NCBI GenBank assembly: GCA_018674025.1 | Contig: JABHBC010000138.1 | Coordinates: 1-9,157 of the forward strand | DNA: 9,157 nt | Source of the DNA: Flavobacteriaceae bacterium | GTDB taxonomy: Bacteria; Bacteroidota; Bacteroidia; Flavobacteriales; Flavobacteriaceae | Direction: 5' to 3' | In this document: piece by piece, positions 1-7,397 of the stretch | How positions within the stretch are numbered: position 1 is the first letter of the stretch | Layout of the letters: each line of letters opens with the position of its first letter | Translations under genes and position numbers: made by a program | The notes under the pieces: model-generated | The model's input: the letters and a program-made list of their open reading frames with translations, nothing else | What the model was told of the DNA's origin: nothing | The model's database searches: none

Positions 1-1327
1 AACTCCAACTATTGTTAATACTGATACAATCAAAATTTGGATTTTGAATGAGCTCATTTTCTGGACACCCTATTAAAGCCTCTTTAACATCATTTACCCA
101 GTTATCAGTAATTATTTCACCAGAATAAGGATCAATACTGCTATTATTAGGATTGTCATTCCTAAGATTAATAGTTTTGGAAGACTTATTACTTGCACAC
201 CATGCTGAAAATGCAAAGTCATTAACAATAGCCTCTTCAGCTATAAATCTATGATATTCAACACGGTCTAAGTTAAATGGACCTCCAAACTCACCAACAG
301 ACCCTTGAGAGTAATTAACACCATTTTCATTATCAGCACCAAACTCACCAAGATACATTGGGATATCATTATTTTCAGACCAAGTTTTTAGCTGACTAAA
401 TCTCTCAGTGATTAAATCTTTTTGATCGTCAGAAAAAACAAAATTATTATATTGTTCTCTTGATGATGCAGTAAAATTAAACGGTTGGTAATAATGGAAA
501 GTTGCAATCAAGTAATCATCTGAACTAAGAACCTCAGAACTAATTTCAAATGGTACTTGCCAGCTAGAAGCTCCTCCTCCATTTATGATTATTCCTCTAG
601 TTAAATTATTAGATCCTGAGGTTCTAATAATTTCAATTAAACTTAAGTTTAAGTCATTCATTTCGTCTGCAGAAACTGAGAAGTAAGGTTCATTAATTAA
701 ATCAAAAACTAAACTACTTGTAGAATAATCCTTGAATCTATTTGCTATATCTCTCCAAATGGCTTTAAATCTATTAATATCTGCTAACCTTTTAGCTGAA
801 GTTGGATTTGTATAGTAATTAACTCCATTTATTTCCTCATTTTGAAATGTATATACAAATTCTTGTTTAAGGTTATTTCCGTGAAAATCTAATACAACTA
901 TTATGTTGTGAGTTATCGCCCAGTCAACAATCTGCTGAACTCTATCTAAATAATCTTCGTTAACAGAGTAATCATCTAATGAACCCTCATAATTTGAAAA
1001 AGTATTGGCTTCTGATGAAAAACAGTTATTACTAGTACACCCTTCAATATTAATATTAGACCTTTCAGATCCATTTATACTATAATCAGGATTAAGAAAT
1101 CCACCACTATAAAAATCTACTGGAATTCTAACATTAGTAAAGCCAGCTTCAGATAATTGAACAAAATAGTCTTCGTAAACAGCATGAGCCCAGTTCCCTT
1201 CGGAGGGGGCAGACAATACATTACCCATATTTATACCTCTACCCATCAAATTCACAATCTCTTCAGATGAAGTTTGGGAAATTATTGAGTTTAAAAAAAA
1301 CAGAGATATATAAAAGATATATCTCAA
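1..1327 (-). CDS. Exported GH5-family endoglycosidase, C-terminus cut by window edge, TTG start
   Basis: An uninterrupted frame of 442 codons runs off the left edge. No ATG precedes the catalytic domain: the in-frame stop is TAG at 1355-1357, and TTG at 1325-1327 gives a good signal peptide (MRYIFYISLFFLNSIIS|Q), so TTG is taken as the start. The mature protein opens with the GH5 pattern RGINMGN, then R67 in RIPV, H149 in DFHGNN, acid/base E213 in LINEPY, H278-Y279, nucleophile E328 in YLGEFGAD and W376 in SAWCASN. All the usual retaining GH5 catalytic-site residues are therefore present. A CX4C pair (C97, C102) sits in an insert before H149. The last visible residues (about 420-442, containing ELIQNPNFD) look like the start of a CBM4/9-like jelly-roll module. 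It lies 4 bp after the small-protein gene, as last visible gene of the operon. Family is confident from motifs. Subfamily and substrate (glucan, mannan or xylan-type) cannot be set by eye. Confidence 0.88.
   Translation of the reverse strand, partial: MRYIFYISLFFLNSIISQTSSEEIVNLMGRGINMGNVLSAPSEGNWAHAVYEDYFVQLSEAGFTNVRIPVDFYSGGFLNPDYSINGSERSNINIEGCTSNNCFSSEANTFSNYEGSLDDYSVNEDYLDRVQQIVDWAITHNIIVVLDFHGNNLKQEFVYTFQNEEINGVNYYTNPTSAKRLADINRFKAIWRDIANRFKDYSTSSLVFDLINEPYFSVSADEMNDLNLSLIEIIRTSGSNNLTRGIIINGGGASSWQVPFEISSEVLSSDDYLIATFHYYQPFNFTASSREQYNNFVFSDDQKDLITERFSQLKTWSENNDIPMYLGEFGADNENGVNYSQGSVGEFGGPFNLDRVEYHRFIAEEAIVNDFAFSAWCASNKSSKTINLRNDNPNNSSIDPYSGEIITDNWVNDVKEALIGCPENELIQNPNFDCISINNSWS
1303..1325 (-). 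terminator. Terminator-like hairpin over the first codons of the GH5 gene
   Basis: On the transcript strand an 8-bp perfect inverted repeat (GAGATATA / TATATCTC, 7-nt loop) begins at the G of the TTG start codon. It is followed two bases later by a run of eight T (1293-1300). Hairpin plus U-tract is the shape of an intrinsic terminator, but the stem is A/U-rich and the same bases encode the signal peptide of GH5. It may lower GH5 expression relative to the upstream genes, or simply reflect AT-rich coding sequence. Confidence 0.3.
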
Positions 1328-1331
1328 AAAA

Positions 1332-1676
1332 TTATTGGTTTTTTTTCTGAAGTTCTAATACAGCTTTCATTATTGCAGCTGTGGTAGGCTGATCAAATCT
1401 AACTTTCATAGATTGTCTAAGTTTCTTGCTAGAAGCTTTGTAAACAGCTTTTTTTTCTTCGTTAGATAAATCTTTTCCAAAAATGTTTTCTCTATCATTC
1501 ATGAATTTAGCTATGTATGTATCATATATAAACTTTTGATCTTCATCTGACAATTCTAACTGTGTTGCAGCATGTTCAGAAAACATAGTAGCTTTTTTTA
1601 TTTGATAGTTATTTTGAGCATTTGAATTCAACGAGAATAAAAGTAATAGCAAAAAGATTTTAATTGAGTTTTTCAT
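1332..1676 (-). CDS. Small exported protein of unknown function with an internal LS-E repeat
   Basis: The protein has 114 residues with a clear type I signal peptide (hydrophobic 5-16, probable cleavage NSNA|Q at 20/21), leaving about 94 residues, rich in Lys and Glu and apparently all helical, with no Cys. I do not recognise the family. A motif occurs twice, 28 residues apart: ELSDEDQKFIYD (41-52) and DLSNEEKKAVYK (69-80). The first loosely resembles the LTxxQ motif of Spy/CpxP-type periplasmic helical proteins, but that is only a hint. It sits 12 bp after the esterase gene and 4 bp before the GH5 gene, so it is almost surely co-transcribed and acts in the periplasm or at the surface with these enzymes. 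It has no visible catalytic motif; binding, chaperone or inhibitor-type roles are guesses. Confidence 0.8.
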   Translation of the reverse strand: MKNSIKIFLLLLLFSLNSNAQNNYQIKKATMFSEHAATQLELSDEDQKFIYDTYIAKFMNDRENIFGKDLSNEEKKAVYKASSKKLRQSMKVRFDQPTTAAIMKAVLELQKKNQ

Positions 1677-1688
1677 AGTTTTAATTTA

Positions 1689-2561
1689 TTAATTATTGTT
1701 AGTATTTAATTTATTGAAATTATTTGAAAATAAAATTCCTATTTTTTTCATTCCAAAATAATTATAATGAATATTATCTTCAAGTCTAGGTAAGTAGTTA
1801 AAAGAAGATATATCTTTATTTTGTGCAATAAAAGTAACATTTTTTAATTCTTCAGAAACTTGTTTCATTGCATTACCTATTTTTTTACTTCCAACCTGTA
1901 ATATCATAAATGGCAGCTTTGAAGATTTGAATATAGATCTTGAATTATTAATTAGATTTTTTAAATTATCAGCATAAGTATCTGAAGGTAAAGGACCCCA
2001 TTTTTGACCACTATCAGATTCACCTTGAACCCATAACATACCCATAATTTGATAATCTGATTTATCATATTTAGATAATTCCTTTTGCACATCATTTATT
2101 AACTCATAAAAAAGTTTCGGTTTATTTAACTCACCTATATATTTTGCCTTTTCCTTAGTCCAGTTTGAATTCCAAGAACCATATAAAGAAGATCCTCCTT
2201 TGGATCTTTTAATAAATAAAAACTTTTTATTAGGATGTTTTTTTGATAATTCAATCCCAAAAAATATTTCCGGACCAAAACAGCTATCAACTTGGAATTT
2301 TTTTCTTTTCCACTCTGGAGGTATTGTCACGTTTAAGGGAACAGATTTATTACCATTATTAACGAACGAAATGTTTTTTTGAGCATTTTCTAAATCTTTT
2401 ATATCTGTAAGACTTAGCTTATTTGCATTTGCAGCTCCTGCCATGTTAGATTGACCAGCTAGAATAAATACATTAATTTTATCATCACTTAATTGTAACT
2501 GTGAATAACTAGATAAATAGCTAATAAAAAATATTAATAAAAACTCAGTTACAATTTTCAT
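1689..2561 (-). CDS. Exported SGNH/SASA-family carbohydrate acetylesterase (CE6-like)
   Basis: The protein has 290 residues with a signal peptide (about 1-20, SSYS|Q). The SASA-domain signatures are all present: LAGQSNMAG with nucleophile S38, FGPEI at 95-99, WVQGESDS at 177-184, and the catalytic D262-x-x-H265 near the C-terminus (EDNIHYNYFG). This family (Pfam SASA, including CE6 acetylxylan esterases and sialate O-acetylesterases) removes O-acetyl groups from sugars. With GH10 and GH3 neighbours, de-acetylation of a xylan-like backbone is the simplest reading, while sialic acid has no support here. It is essentially a single catalytic domain with no added binding module. The start codon lies one base after the sulfatase stop (TAA-A-ATG), so the two are probably translationally coupled. 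The family is firm; the exact acetylated substrate is inferred from context. Confidence 0.87.
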   Translation of the reverse strand: MKIVTEFLLIFFISYLSSYSQLQLSDDKINVFILAGQSNMAGAANANKLSLTDIKDLENAQKNISFVNNGNKSVPLNVTIPPEWKRKKFQVDSCFGPEIFFGIELSKKHPNKKFLFIKRSKGGSSLYGSWNSNWTKEKAKYIGELNKPKLFYELINDVQKELSKYDKSDYQIMGMLWVQGESDSGQKWGPLPSDTYADNLKNLINNSRSIFKSSKLPFMILQVGSKKIGNAMKQVSEELKNVTFIAQNKDISSFNYLPRLEDNIHYNYFGMKKIGILFSNNFNKLNTNNN

Positions 2562-2562
2562 T

Positions 2563-3948
2563 TTACTTTTTTGACTTTATATGCTTATTTAATATAAGGC
2601 TAAGACTATCAACTATAGATTTATTTGATCTTATTTCAGCAATATTGTTCATTTGAAGTTTGTCATTTTCTATATCATATAGCATTCTATCTATTACAGA
2701 TCCTTTTCTTTTCCATTCAGTATAATAGTACTTATTTGAAATTAATGTTTCACCATTTCTCCAAATCGAAAAAGCTATCTCACTGCTAACTTTATTAGGG
2801 TTTTTTAAATTACTTACCAAGGACTTTCCTTGAACAAAATCAGGAGTTTCTATTTCTGCTAAATCACAAAATGTAGCATACAAATCGATTAATTCAACAA
2901 AGGATTCACTAGTTTTGTTCTTTTTGTATTTAGGTGAACTAATAATCATTGGGATTTTTAGTTCGTATTGAAACAAGTTATGCTTTGTCCACCTTCCATG
3001 CTCTGAAAGACTAAAGCCGTGATCACTAGTCAATACAACTGTTGTATTATTACTTAAACCCTGACTCTTTAACTCATCTAAAATAAGTCCTATCTGTGCA
3101 TCTATATAACTTACACAGGCGTAATATGCGTGAATTAACTCTTTTGCTTTATCATCAGAAATAGCACCCTTTTCAGGAATATCAGTAAACTTTCTTAATT
3201 CGTAAAAATAATTTGCTTTTTGAGGAGCATTTGGAGGAAAAAAATTATTAAGAGGTAAAACAATATCATCTTTATCGTACAAGTCCCAGTATTTTTTTGG
3301 AGCTACAAACGGTAAATGAGGTTTTTGAAACCCAACAGCGATAAAAAAAGGCTTATCACTTTGATTAATTGATTTTATATCTCTAATGGTCTTTTGAGCT
3401 ACCTTTCCATCTGAATAATCGTTATCATCGGTATATACAAATTCAGAAGCAGGACCAAAATTATTTTTTAAGTTTTTTATATTAATTGGATCTTTATAAT
3501 CTTTAGGATTATTTCTTGTCCCTCTAAAAATATCGTCCCAACCATAGGCTGCATCCCTTGCATGATGAGATATTTTCCCATTACTAATTGTCCTATACCC
3601 GTTGTTTTTAAGATGTGATGCAATAGTTAAAGAATTTGGAGCATCTTCGTTAATTTTTGTGTGGAAAGTAGTAAATCTATTTTTAGTTGGCCTTAAACCT
3701 GTAAGTAAACTAGCTCTTGAAGCTCCACACACTGGATTATTTGTAAATGAATTTTTAAAAGTTACCCCACTTTTCTTTAGTTTATCAATGTTAGGGGTTA
3801 AAATTTGCAGTTGATTATCTGCCATGTCAAGGTCTCTAAGATCGTCAACAATAATAAAAATGATATTTTCTTTTTTGTTATCATTATTAGCATAAACTGA
3901 CAAACAAAAAAATGGAATAATGATTATTAGTAATTTGTATAGTTTCAT
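2563..3948 (-). CDS. Exported S1 sulfatase, iduronate-2-sulfatase-like (probable polysaccharide sulfatase)
   Basis: The protein has 461 residues with a signal peptide (hydrophobic 5-18, likely VYA|N). It shows the S1 formylglycine sulfatase fold: metal ligands D35-D36 in FIIVDDLRD, the modification motif C74-G-A-S-R-A-S-L-L-T-G, GK at 124-125, KPH at 209-211, and TSDHG (D309-H310) followed by EHGRWTKH with K323. PVCGASRASLLTG with a downstream VGFQKPHLPF matches the iduronate-2-sulfatase-like branch (probably SulfAtlas S1_7). C74 must be converted to formylglycine by a maturase not encoded here. Position 76 is Ala rather than the commoner Pro, an accepted variant. The gene lies between GH3 and the esterase (gaps 8 and 1 bp), so it should remove sulfate esters from the oligosaccharides handled by the same operon. 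Marine members of this branch act on algal glycans, so a glycosaminoglycan substrate should not be assumed. Class is firm; substrate is unknown. Confidence 0.9.
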   Translation of the reverse strand: MKLYKLLIIIIPFFCLSVYANNDNKKENIIFIIVDDLRDLDMADNQLQILTPNIDKLKKSGVTFKNSFTNNPVCGASRASLLTGLRPTKNRFTTFHTKINEDAPNSLTIASHLKNNGYRTISNGKISHHARDAAYGWDDIFRGTRNNPKDYKDPINIKNLKNNFGPASEFVYTDDNDYSDGKVAQKTIRDIKSINQSDKPFFIAVGFQKPHLPFVAPKKYWDLYDKDDIVLPLNNFFPPNAPQKANYFYELRKFTDIPEKGAISDDKAKELIHAYYACVSYIDAQIGLILDELKSQGLSNNTTVVLTSDHGFSLSEHGRWTKHNLFQYELKIPMIISSPKYKKNKTSESFVELIDLYATFCDLAEIETPDFVQGKSLVSNLKNPNKVSSEIAFSIWRNGETLISNKYYYTEWKRKGSVIDRMLYDIENDKLQMNNIAEIRSNKSIVDSLSLILNKHIKSKK

Positions 3949-3956
3949 AAAAGTGT

Positions 3957-6293
3957 TTAATTATATAAGTTAATTTTATTTTCAATAGTTAACTCAACAG
4001 TTTTCAGGGATTTGAAATGAGATGATGAGCCTGTCATAATCTTAAAAGTTCCAGGTTCCACAACATAATTCATGTCAATGTCATAAAAGGCTAAAGATTC
4101 GGGTGTAATTTCAAAAACTACATTTTTTGTCTCACCAACCTTTAAATTAATCCTCTTATAACCTTTAAGTTCTTTAACAGGTCTGGTAGCAGAACTAACG
4201 TTATCTCTAATGTAAAGTTGAACAACTTCATCTCCATCCATTTCACCAATATTAGTTACTGCAACTTCAACTTTAATATTAGAGTCATCGTCAAAGCTGG
4301 TATTTAAAAGTTTTGGATTAGAATATTTAAACTTTGTATAACTTAAACCATACCCAAATTCATAAAGTGGTTTGTTTTTTTCAAATGCATATTTATGAAA
4401 ATATTGGGAAGGCTTATGATTATAAATCATTTGAAGTTGTCCAACGCTTCTTGGAACAGTTAAGGGTAATTTACCACTAGGATTAATATCTCCAAAAATA
4501 ATTTCTGCAACAGCCTTGCCTCCTAGATTTCCAGGCTCCCAAGCTTCTATAATGGATGGAATATTATTTTGGATCCAAGGCTCACTAATTGGTTTACCAT
4601 TAACATACACTACAATAACATTGTTATTAATTTCCTTTAAAGAACGTACTAGCTCTAATTGTTTTCCAGCTAAATTTAGTTCAGCTCTAGCCATATTTTC
4701 GCCCGCAGTTTTATCCTTCCATTTATACCTCATTGAATTATCTCCTACAACGACAATAACATAATCTGCATCTTTGGATGCATCTACAGTATTTTGAATA
4801 TTTTTATTGGATATTTTTCTAATATTATCTCCAGAGTCAAAAAATGACACATCATATCCTTTTGATTCTCCTAAATCTTTTATTCCTTCAAAAATTGTAG
4901 TTACATTTTCATCTGGTTGTGCAGCATGCCAATCACCTAATATTGATTGATTATTTGCATTAGGTCCAGTAACTAAAATCTTTTTTGATTTTTTAACTTT
5001 ATTTAGTGGTAATAAATTAGAGTTCTTTAACAATACAATCCCTTTTCTAGCAGTTTCTAATGCAGTAAACTTATGTTCAGGAGTAAAAATATTTTCAGGT
5101 ATTTTTTCAATATCAACAAATCTATTTTCAAATAATCCTAATTTAAATTTAGCCATCAAAATTTTTGAACATGCTTCGTTGACTCTAGAAATTGGAAGTG
5201 TTCCTTCTTTAACCAATTCAATTACTGCTTCAGGGAAATCAACACCATGCATGTGCATATCCATACCGGCATTAACTGCTAAGTAAGATGCTTCTTTTAA
5301 ACTACTGGCCACATGATGTAAAGTTTCTATCCTTTCAATATCCATCCAGTCGCTTACATAAAATCCCTTAAAACCCCAATCTTTACGAAATAAATCAGTC
5401 ATTAACCAACTACTCATATGACAAGGAACTCCATTTAGTTCATTATGTGCTGCCATGATAGAATACACACCAGCGTCAATTGCCTTTTTGTAAGGAGGTA
5501 AATAAACTTCTTTTAAAGTACGCATCGAAACATCCATTGGTGATGCATTTAAACCATTAATTGGTTCACTTCCGGCAATCATATGTTTAGCACACGCTAT
5601 AACTTTATTTGTGCCAGTAAAATCATTTAGCTGAAAACCATTAATCATTGAAGCTCCTAAATTTCCAACCATAAATGGATCTTCTCCAAAAGTTTCACCT
5701 ACTCTACCCCATCTGGGGTCTCTTAACACATCAATGTTAGGAGTAAATGCCCAATGAGAGCCAGTAGCTCTCATTTCAAGAGCTGTTTGCCTTCCTACAT
5801 CAAAAAGAAAGTCATCACTCCATGTTGATGCTAGGGTAATTGGGGATGGATATACAGTAGCACCACTAAAAAGTGCATTTCCATGTATAGCATCGATTCC
5901 TATTAAAATAGGTATTTTTAATCTTGATTCATTAGCAAGTTCTTGTAATAAATTTCCTTCCTCAGCAGTTAAAACATGTAAAAAAGAACCAATTTTACCC
6001 TCCTGAGTCATTTTCATAACATCATTACTAAATACACCTTTATAAAAACCTTGAGCATCATTGTTTACCAAATCTTCAGGTGATAAATCTTTTTCTGCTT
6101 TTCTCATATGATCAAGTCCAACAAATTGATTCATTTGATAAACCTTATCTTCTAAGGTCATCCTAGACATTAAATCATTTAATCGATCAATATGGGATTT
6201 CGAACTATCTAAATACAATTTATAAGAAGAATCTTCTTGAGCTGAAATATAAAAGACAGTAAGAAAAGTAATAAGAAATAATTTTAATCTCAT
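3957..6293 (-). CDS. Exported GH3 beta-glycosidase (beta-glucosidase/beta-xylosidase type)
   Basis: The protein has 778 residues, full length for a three-domain GH3. A signal peptide (1-18, ISA|Q) precedes the TIM barrel with DPRWGRVGETFGEDP (192-206), K236-H237, and nucleophile D315 in FYVSDW. The alpha/beta sandwich (about 415-610) ends with SGKLPLTVP, and E532 in the TAGE segment before AELNLAGKQ is the likely acid/base. YEFGYGLSYT (644-653) leads into a C-terminal fibronectin-III-like domain (about 660-770). GH3 enzymes with this layout release non-reducing terminal beta-D-glucose or beta-D-xylose from oligosaccharides, usually in the periplasm. Next to a GH10 gene, xylosidase activity is plausible, but glucosidase cannot be excluded by sequence reading alone. 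There is no lipobox, so it is predicted soluble. It starts 5 bp after the GH10 stop and ends 8 bp before the sulfatase start. Confidence 0.93.
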   Translation of the reverse strand: MRLKLFLITFLTVFYISAQEDSSYKLYLDSSKSHIDRLNDLMSRMTLEDKVYQMNQFVGLDHMRKAEKDLSPEDLVNNDAQGFYKGVFSNDVMKMTQEGKIGSFLHVLTAEEGNLLQELANESRLKIPILIGIDAIHGNALFSGATVYPSPITLASTWSDDFLFDVGRQTALEMRATGSHWAFTPNIDVLRDPRWGRVGETFGEDPFMVGNLGASMINGFQLNDFTGTNKVIACAKHMIAGSEPINGLNASPMDVSMRTLKEVYLPPYKKAIDAGVYSIMAAHNELNGVPCHMSSWLMTDLFRKDWGFKGFYVSDWMDIERIETLHHVASSLKEASYLAVNAGMDMHMHGVDFPEAVIELVKEGTLPISRVNEACSKILMAKFKLGLFENRFVDIEKIPENIFTPEHKFTALETARKGIVLLKNSNLLPLNKVKKSKKILVTGPNANNQSILGDWHAAQPDENVTTIFEGIKDLGESKGYDVSFFDSGDNIRKISNKNIQNTVDASKDADYVIVVVGDNSMRYKWKDKTAGENMARAELNLAGKQLELVRSLKEINNNVIVVYVNGKPISEPWIQNNIPSIIEAWEPGNLGGKAVAEIIFGDINPSGKLPLTVPRSVGQLQMIYNHKPSQYFHKYAFEKNKPLYEFGYGLSYTKFKYSNPKLLNTSFDDDSNIKVEVAVTNIGEMDGDEVVQLYIRDNVSSATRPVKELKGYKRINLKVGETKNVVFEITPESLAFYDIDMNYVVEPGTFKIMTGSSSHFKSLKTVELTIENKINLYN

Positions 6294-6298
6294 TTTAT

Positions 6299-7339
6299 TT
6301 ATTTTAAAATATTATTTAATAATTCATAACTCGGATTAGGCTTTAGTTCTTTTGAGTAAATAGATTGAAAATAACCTTTTCCTTTTTTATATCGCTCACC
6401 CATGTCCCAAAAATTTAGTGTAACAAGACCATTTTTAGATTTCTCTTCAAGTAAATTAATTATTCTAGAGTATATCATTTTTTGTTCTGACAAATGATAA
6501 CTTAAATTAGATTTGTCCTTTACAAAATAATCTAATTCAGTTACATGAAAGTCTAAGTCATTTTCATGGGCCCAATCAATTAAATTTGAAAGATCCTCAA
6601 TTCCCTTGTCTAAATCATTTACAATACCATATGTTGATTTACTGAGAAGCAAATGTCCTTGCCAGCCTATACCATCAACTCTATAACCTTTAGATCTAAT
6701 ATATTTTACGCTCTTTTTTAGTTTATCCCAAAGACGGGGTTGAAAACCTGCATTTTGATTAAAAACTAAACTTATATTAGGGGCAAGTTTTGTAGCAATT
6801 TCAAATGACTTTAATATATATATAGGAAATTCATTTTCATCCAAACCAATTTTTAACCATGGATTTTCCCATTTATTATTTCCAAGTTTAGGTCCATGCC
6901 ATTTTCCACTTGGTAAGATAGTTTCATTAACAACATCCATCCATTTGACAGATGGTTCTTTTGAGAATTTAATACAAGATTCTGTCATAAATTCAACCAA
7001 ATTTAACATTAACTCATCACTAGTTCTTAAATCGTCTTTAGCCCATTTAGAAGATTGTGGTCCAATAGGTCCATGAATACGTAAGTCTAAATCATGAAGT
7101 TTAGCAAAATCTATCATTTGATCAATCTTAGTCCAGTTCCATGTATTAGGTTTTGGATGGACTACAGTCTGTTTAGCAGCATTAGCAGGAGTTAGGTAAG
7201 TAAAATCTTTCAAAAACAAATCAGATTTTTGAGTGTTTAACTCATTGAAATTTAAAGTAGCTCCAACTATAAAATTATTTTCTTGAGAACTAATTGAAAA
7301 AGAAAAAAATATAAAGAATATAATTATTTGATTTTTCAT
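6299..7339 (-). CDS. Exported, divergent GH10 endo-beta-1,4-xylanase-like enzyme
   Basis: The protein has 346 residues: a signal peptide (1-18, SISS|Q) plus a single GH10 TIM barrel with no binding module. The catalytic pair is intact: acid/base E139 in MDVVNET and nucleophile E268 in HVTELDYF. Supporting motifs are GIGWQGH (223-229), W311 in LNFWD and the closing KPNPSYELL. The glycone-binding side is unusual. The usual N-terminal ENxMK element reads ANAAK (52-56), and the RGHTLxW segment reads RIHGPIG (87-93), keeping the His but putting Gly where a subsite Trp normally sits. The usual W-x7-W loop after W311 is replaced by a basic stretch, GERYKKGKGY (314-323). The enzyme should be catalytically competent, but its glycone specificity probably differs from standard xylanases and may suit a decorated or charged chain. 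It is the first gene of the operon, starting 125 bp downstream of the phosphatidyltransferase gene. Confidence 0.87.
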   Translation of the reverse strand: MKNQIIIFFIFFSFSISSQENNFIVGATLNFNELNTQKSDLFLKDFTYLTPANAAKQTVVHPKPNTWNWTKIDQMIDFAKLHDLDLRIHGPIGPQSSKWAKDDLRTSDELMLNLVEFMTESCIKFSKEPSVKWMDVVNETILPSGKWHGPKLGNNKWENPWLKIGLDENEFPIYILKSFEIATKLAPNISLVFNQNAGFQPRLWDKLKKSVKYIRSKGYRVDGIGWQGHLLLSKSTYGIVNDLDKGIEDLSNLIDWAHENDLDFHVTELDYFVKDKSNLSYHLSEQKMIYSRIINLLEEKSKNGLVTLNFWDMGERYKKGKGYFQSIYSKELKPNPSYELLNNILK

Positions 7340-7371
7340 ACTTATAAATATAAAACAATCTAAGAATGAAA

Positions 7372-7388
7372 TTTACTTGAATAGTAAA
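7372..7388. promoter_or_regulatory. Palindrome upstream of the GH10 gene, candidate operator
   Basis: A perfect 6-bp inverted repeat (TTTACT / AGTAAA) with a 5-bp centre lies 33-49 bp upstream of the GH10 ATG and just downstream of the possible promoter. That is a reasonable place for a dimeric repressor to bind, or for a leader hairpin. No second copy was noticed in the window, and no regulator gene is present to pair it with. Confidence 0.22.
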
Positions 7389-7397
7389 ATATTTGGG

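Noticed and set aside
1335..1360. Run of eight A on the coding strand at the end of the small-protein gene (A-AAA-AAC type slippery site), with the GH5 frame at +1, suggesting a programmed or erroneous fusion of the two proteins.
   Set aside because: A -1 slip reaches a stop within five codons. A +1 shift would bury the GH5 signal peptide inside a fusion. Each protein has its own signal peptide, so two separate genes is the simpler reading.
2200..2382. Open frame on the plus strand inside the esterase gene.
   Set aside because: It lies opposite a well-supported gene with catalytic motifs, and its translation shows no domain or signal. It is a chance frame.
1689..2561. Sialate O-acetylesterase function for the SASA protein.
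   Set aside because: The domain name allows it, but no sialidase, sialic-acid lyase or transporter is nearby, and CE6-type acetylxylan esterases share the same motifs.
3602..3814. Open frame on the plus strand inside the sulfatase gene.
   Set aside because: It covers the strand opposite the conserved CGASR active-site region, and the conservation is explained by the sulfatase.
2563..3948. Naming the sulfatase as a true iduronate-2-sulfatase acting on heparan or dermatan sulfate.
   Set aside because: The branch similarity is real, but the neighbours are GH10, GH3, GH5 and an acetylesterase, with no GAG lyase or unsaturated glucuronyl hydrolase. A plant- or algal-type glycan fits better.
4516..4764. 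Open frame on the plus strand inside the GH3 gene.
   Set aside because: It is antisense to the conserved GH3 sandwich domain, with no supporting promoter or protein features.
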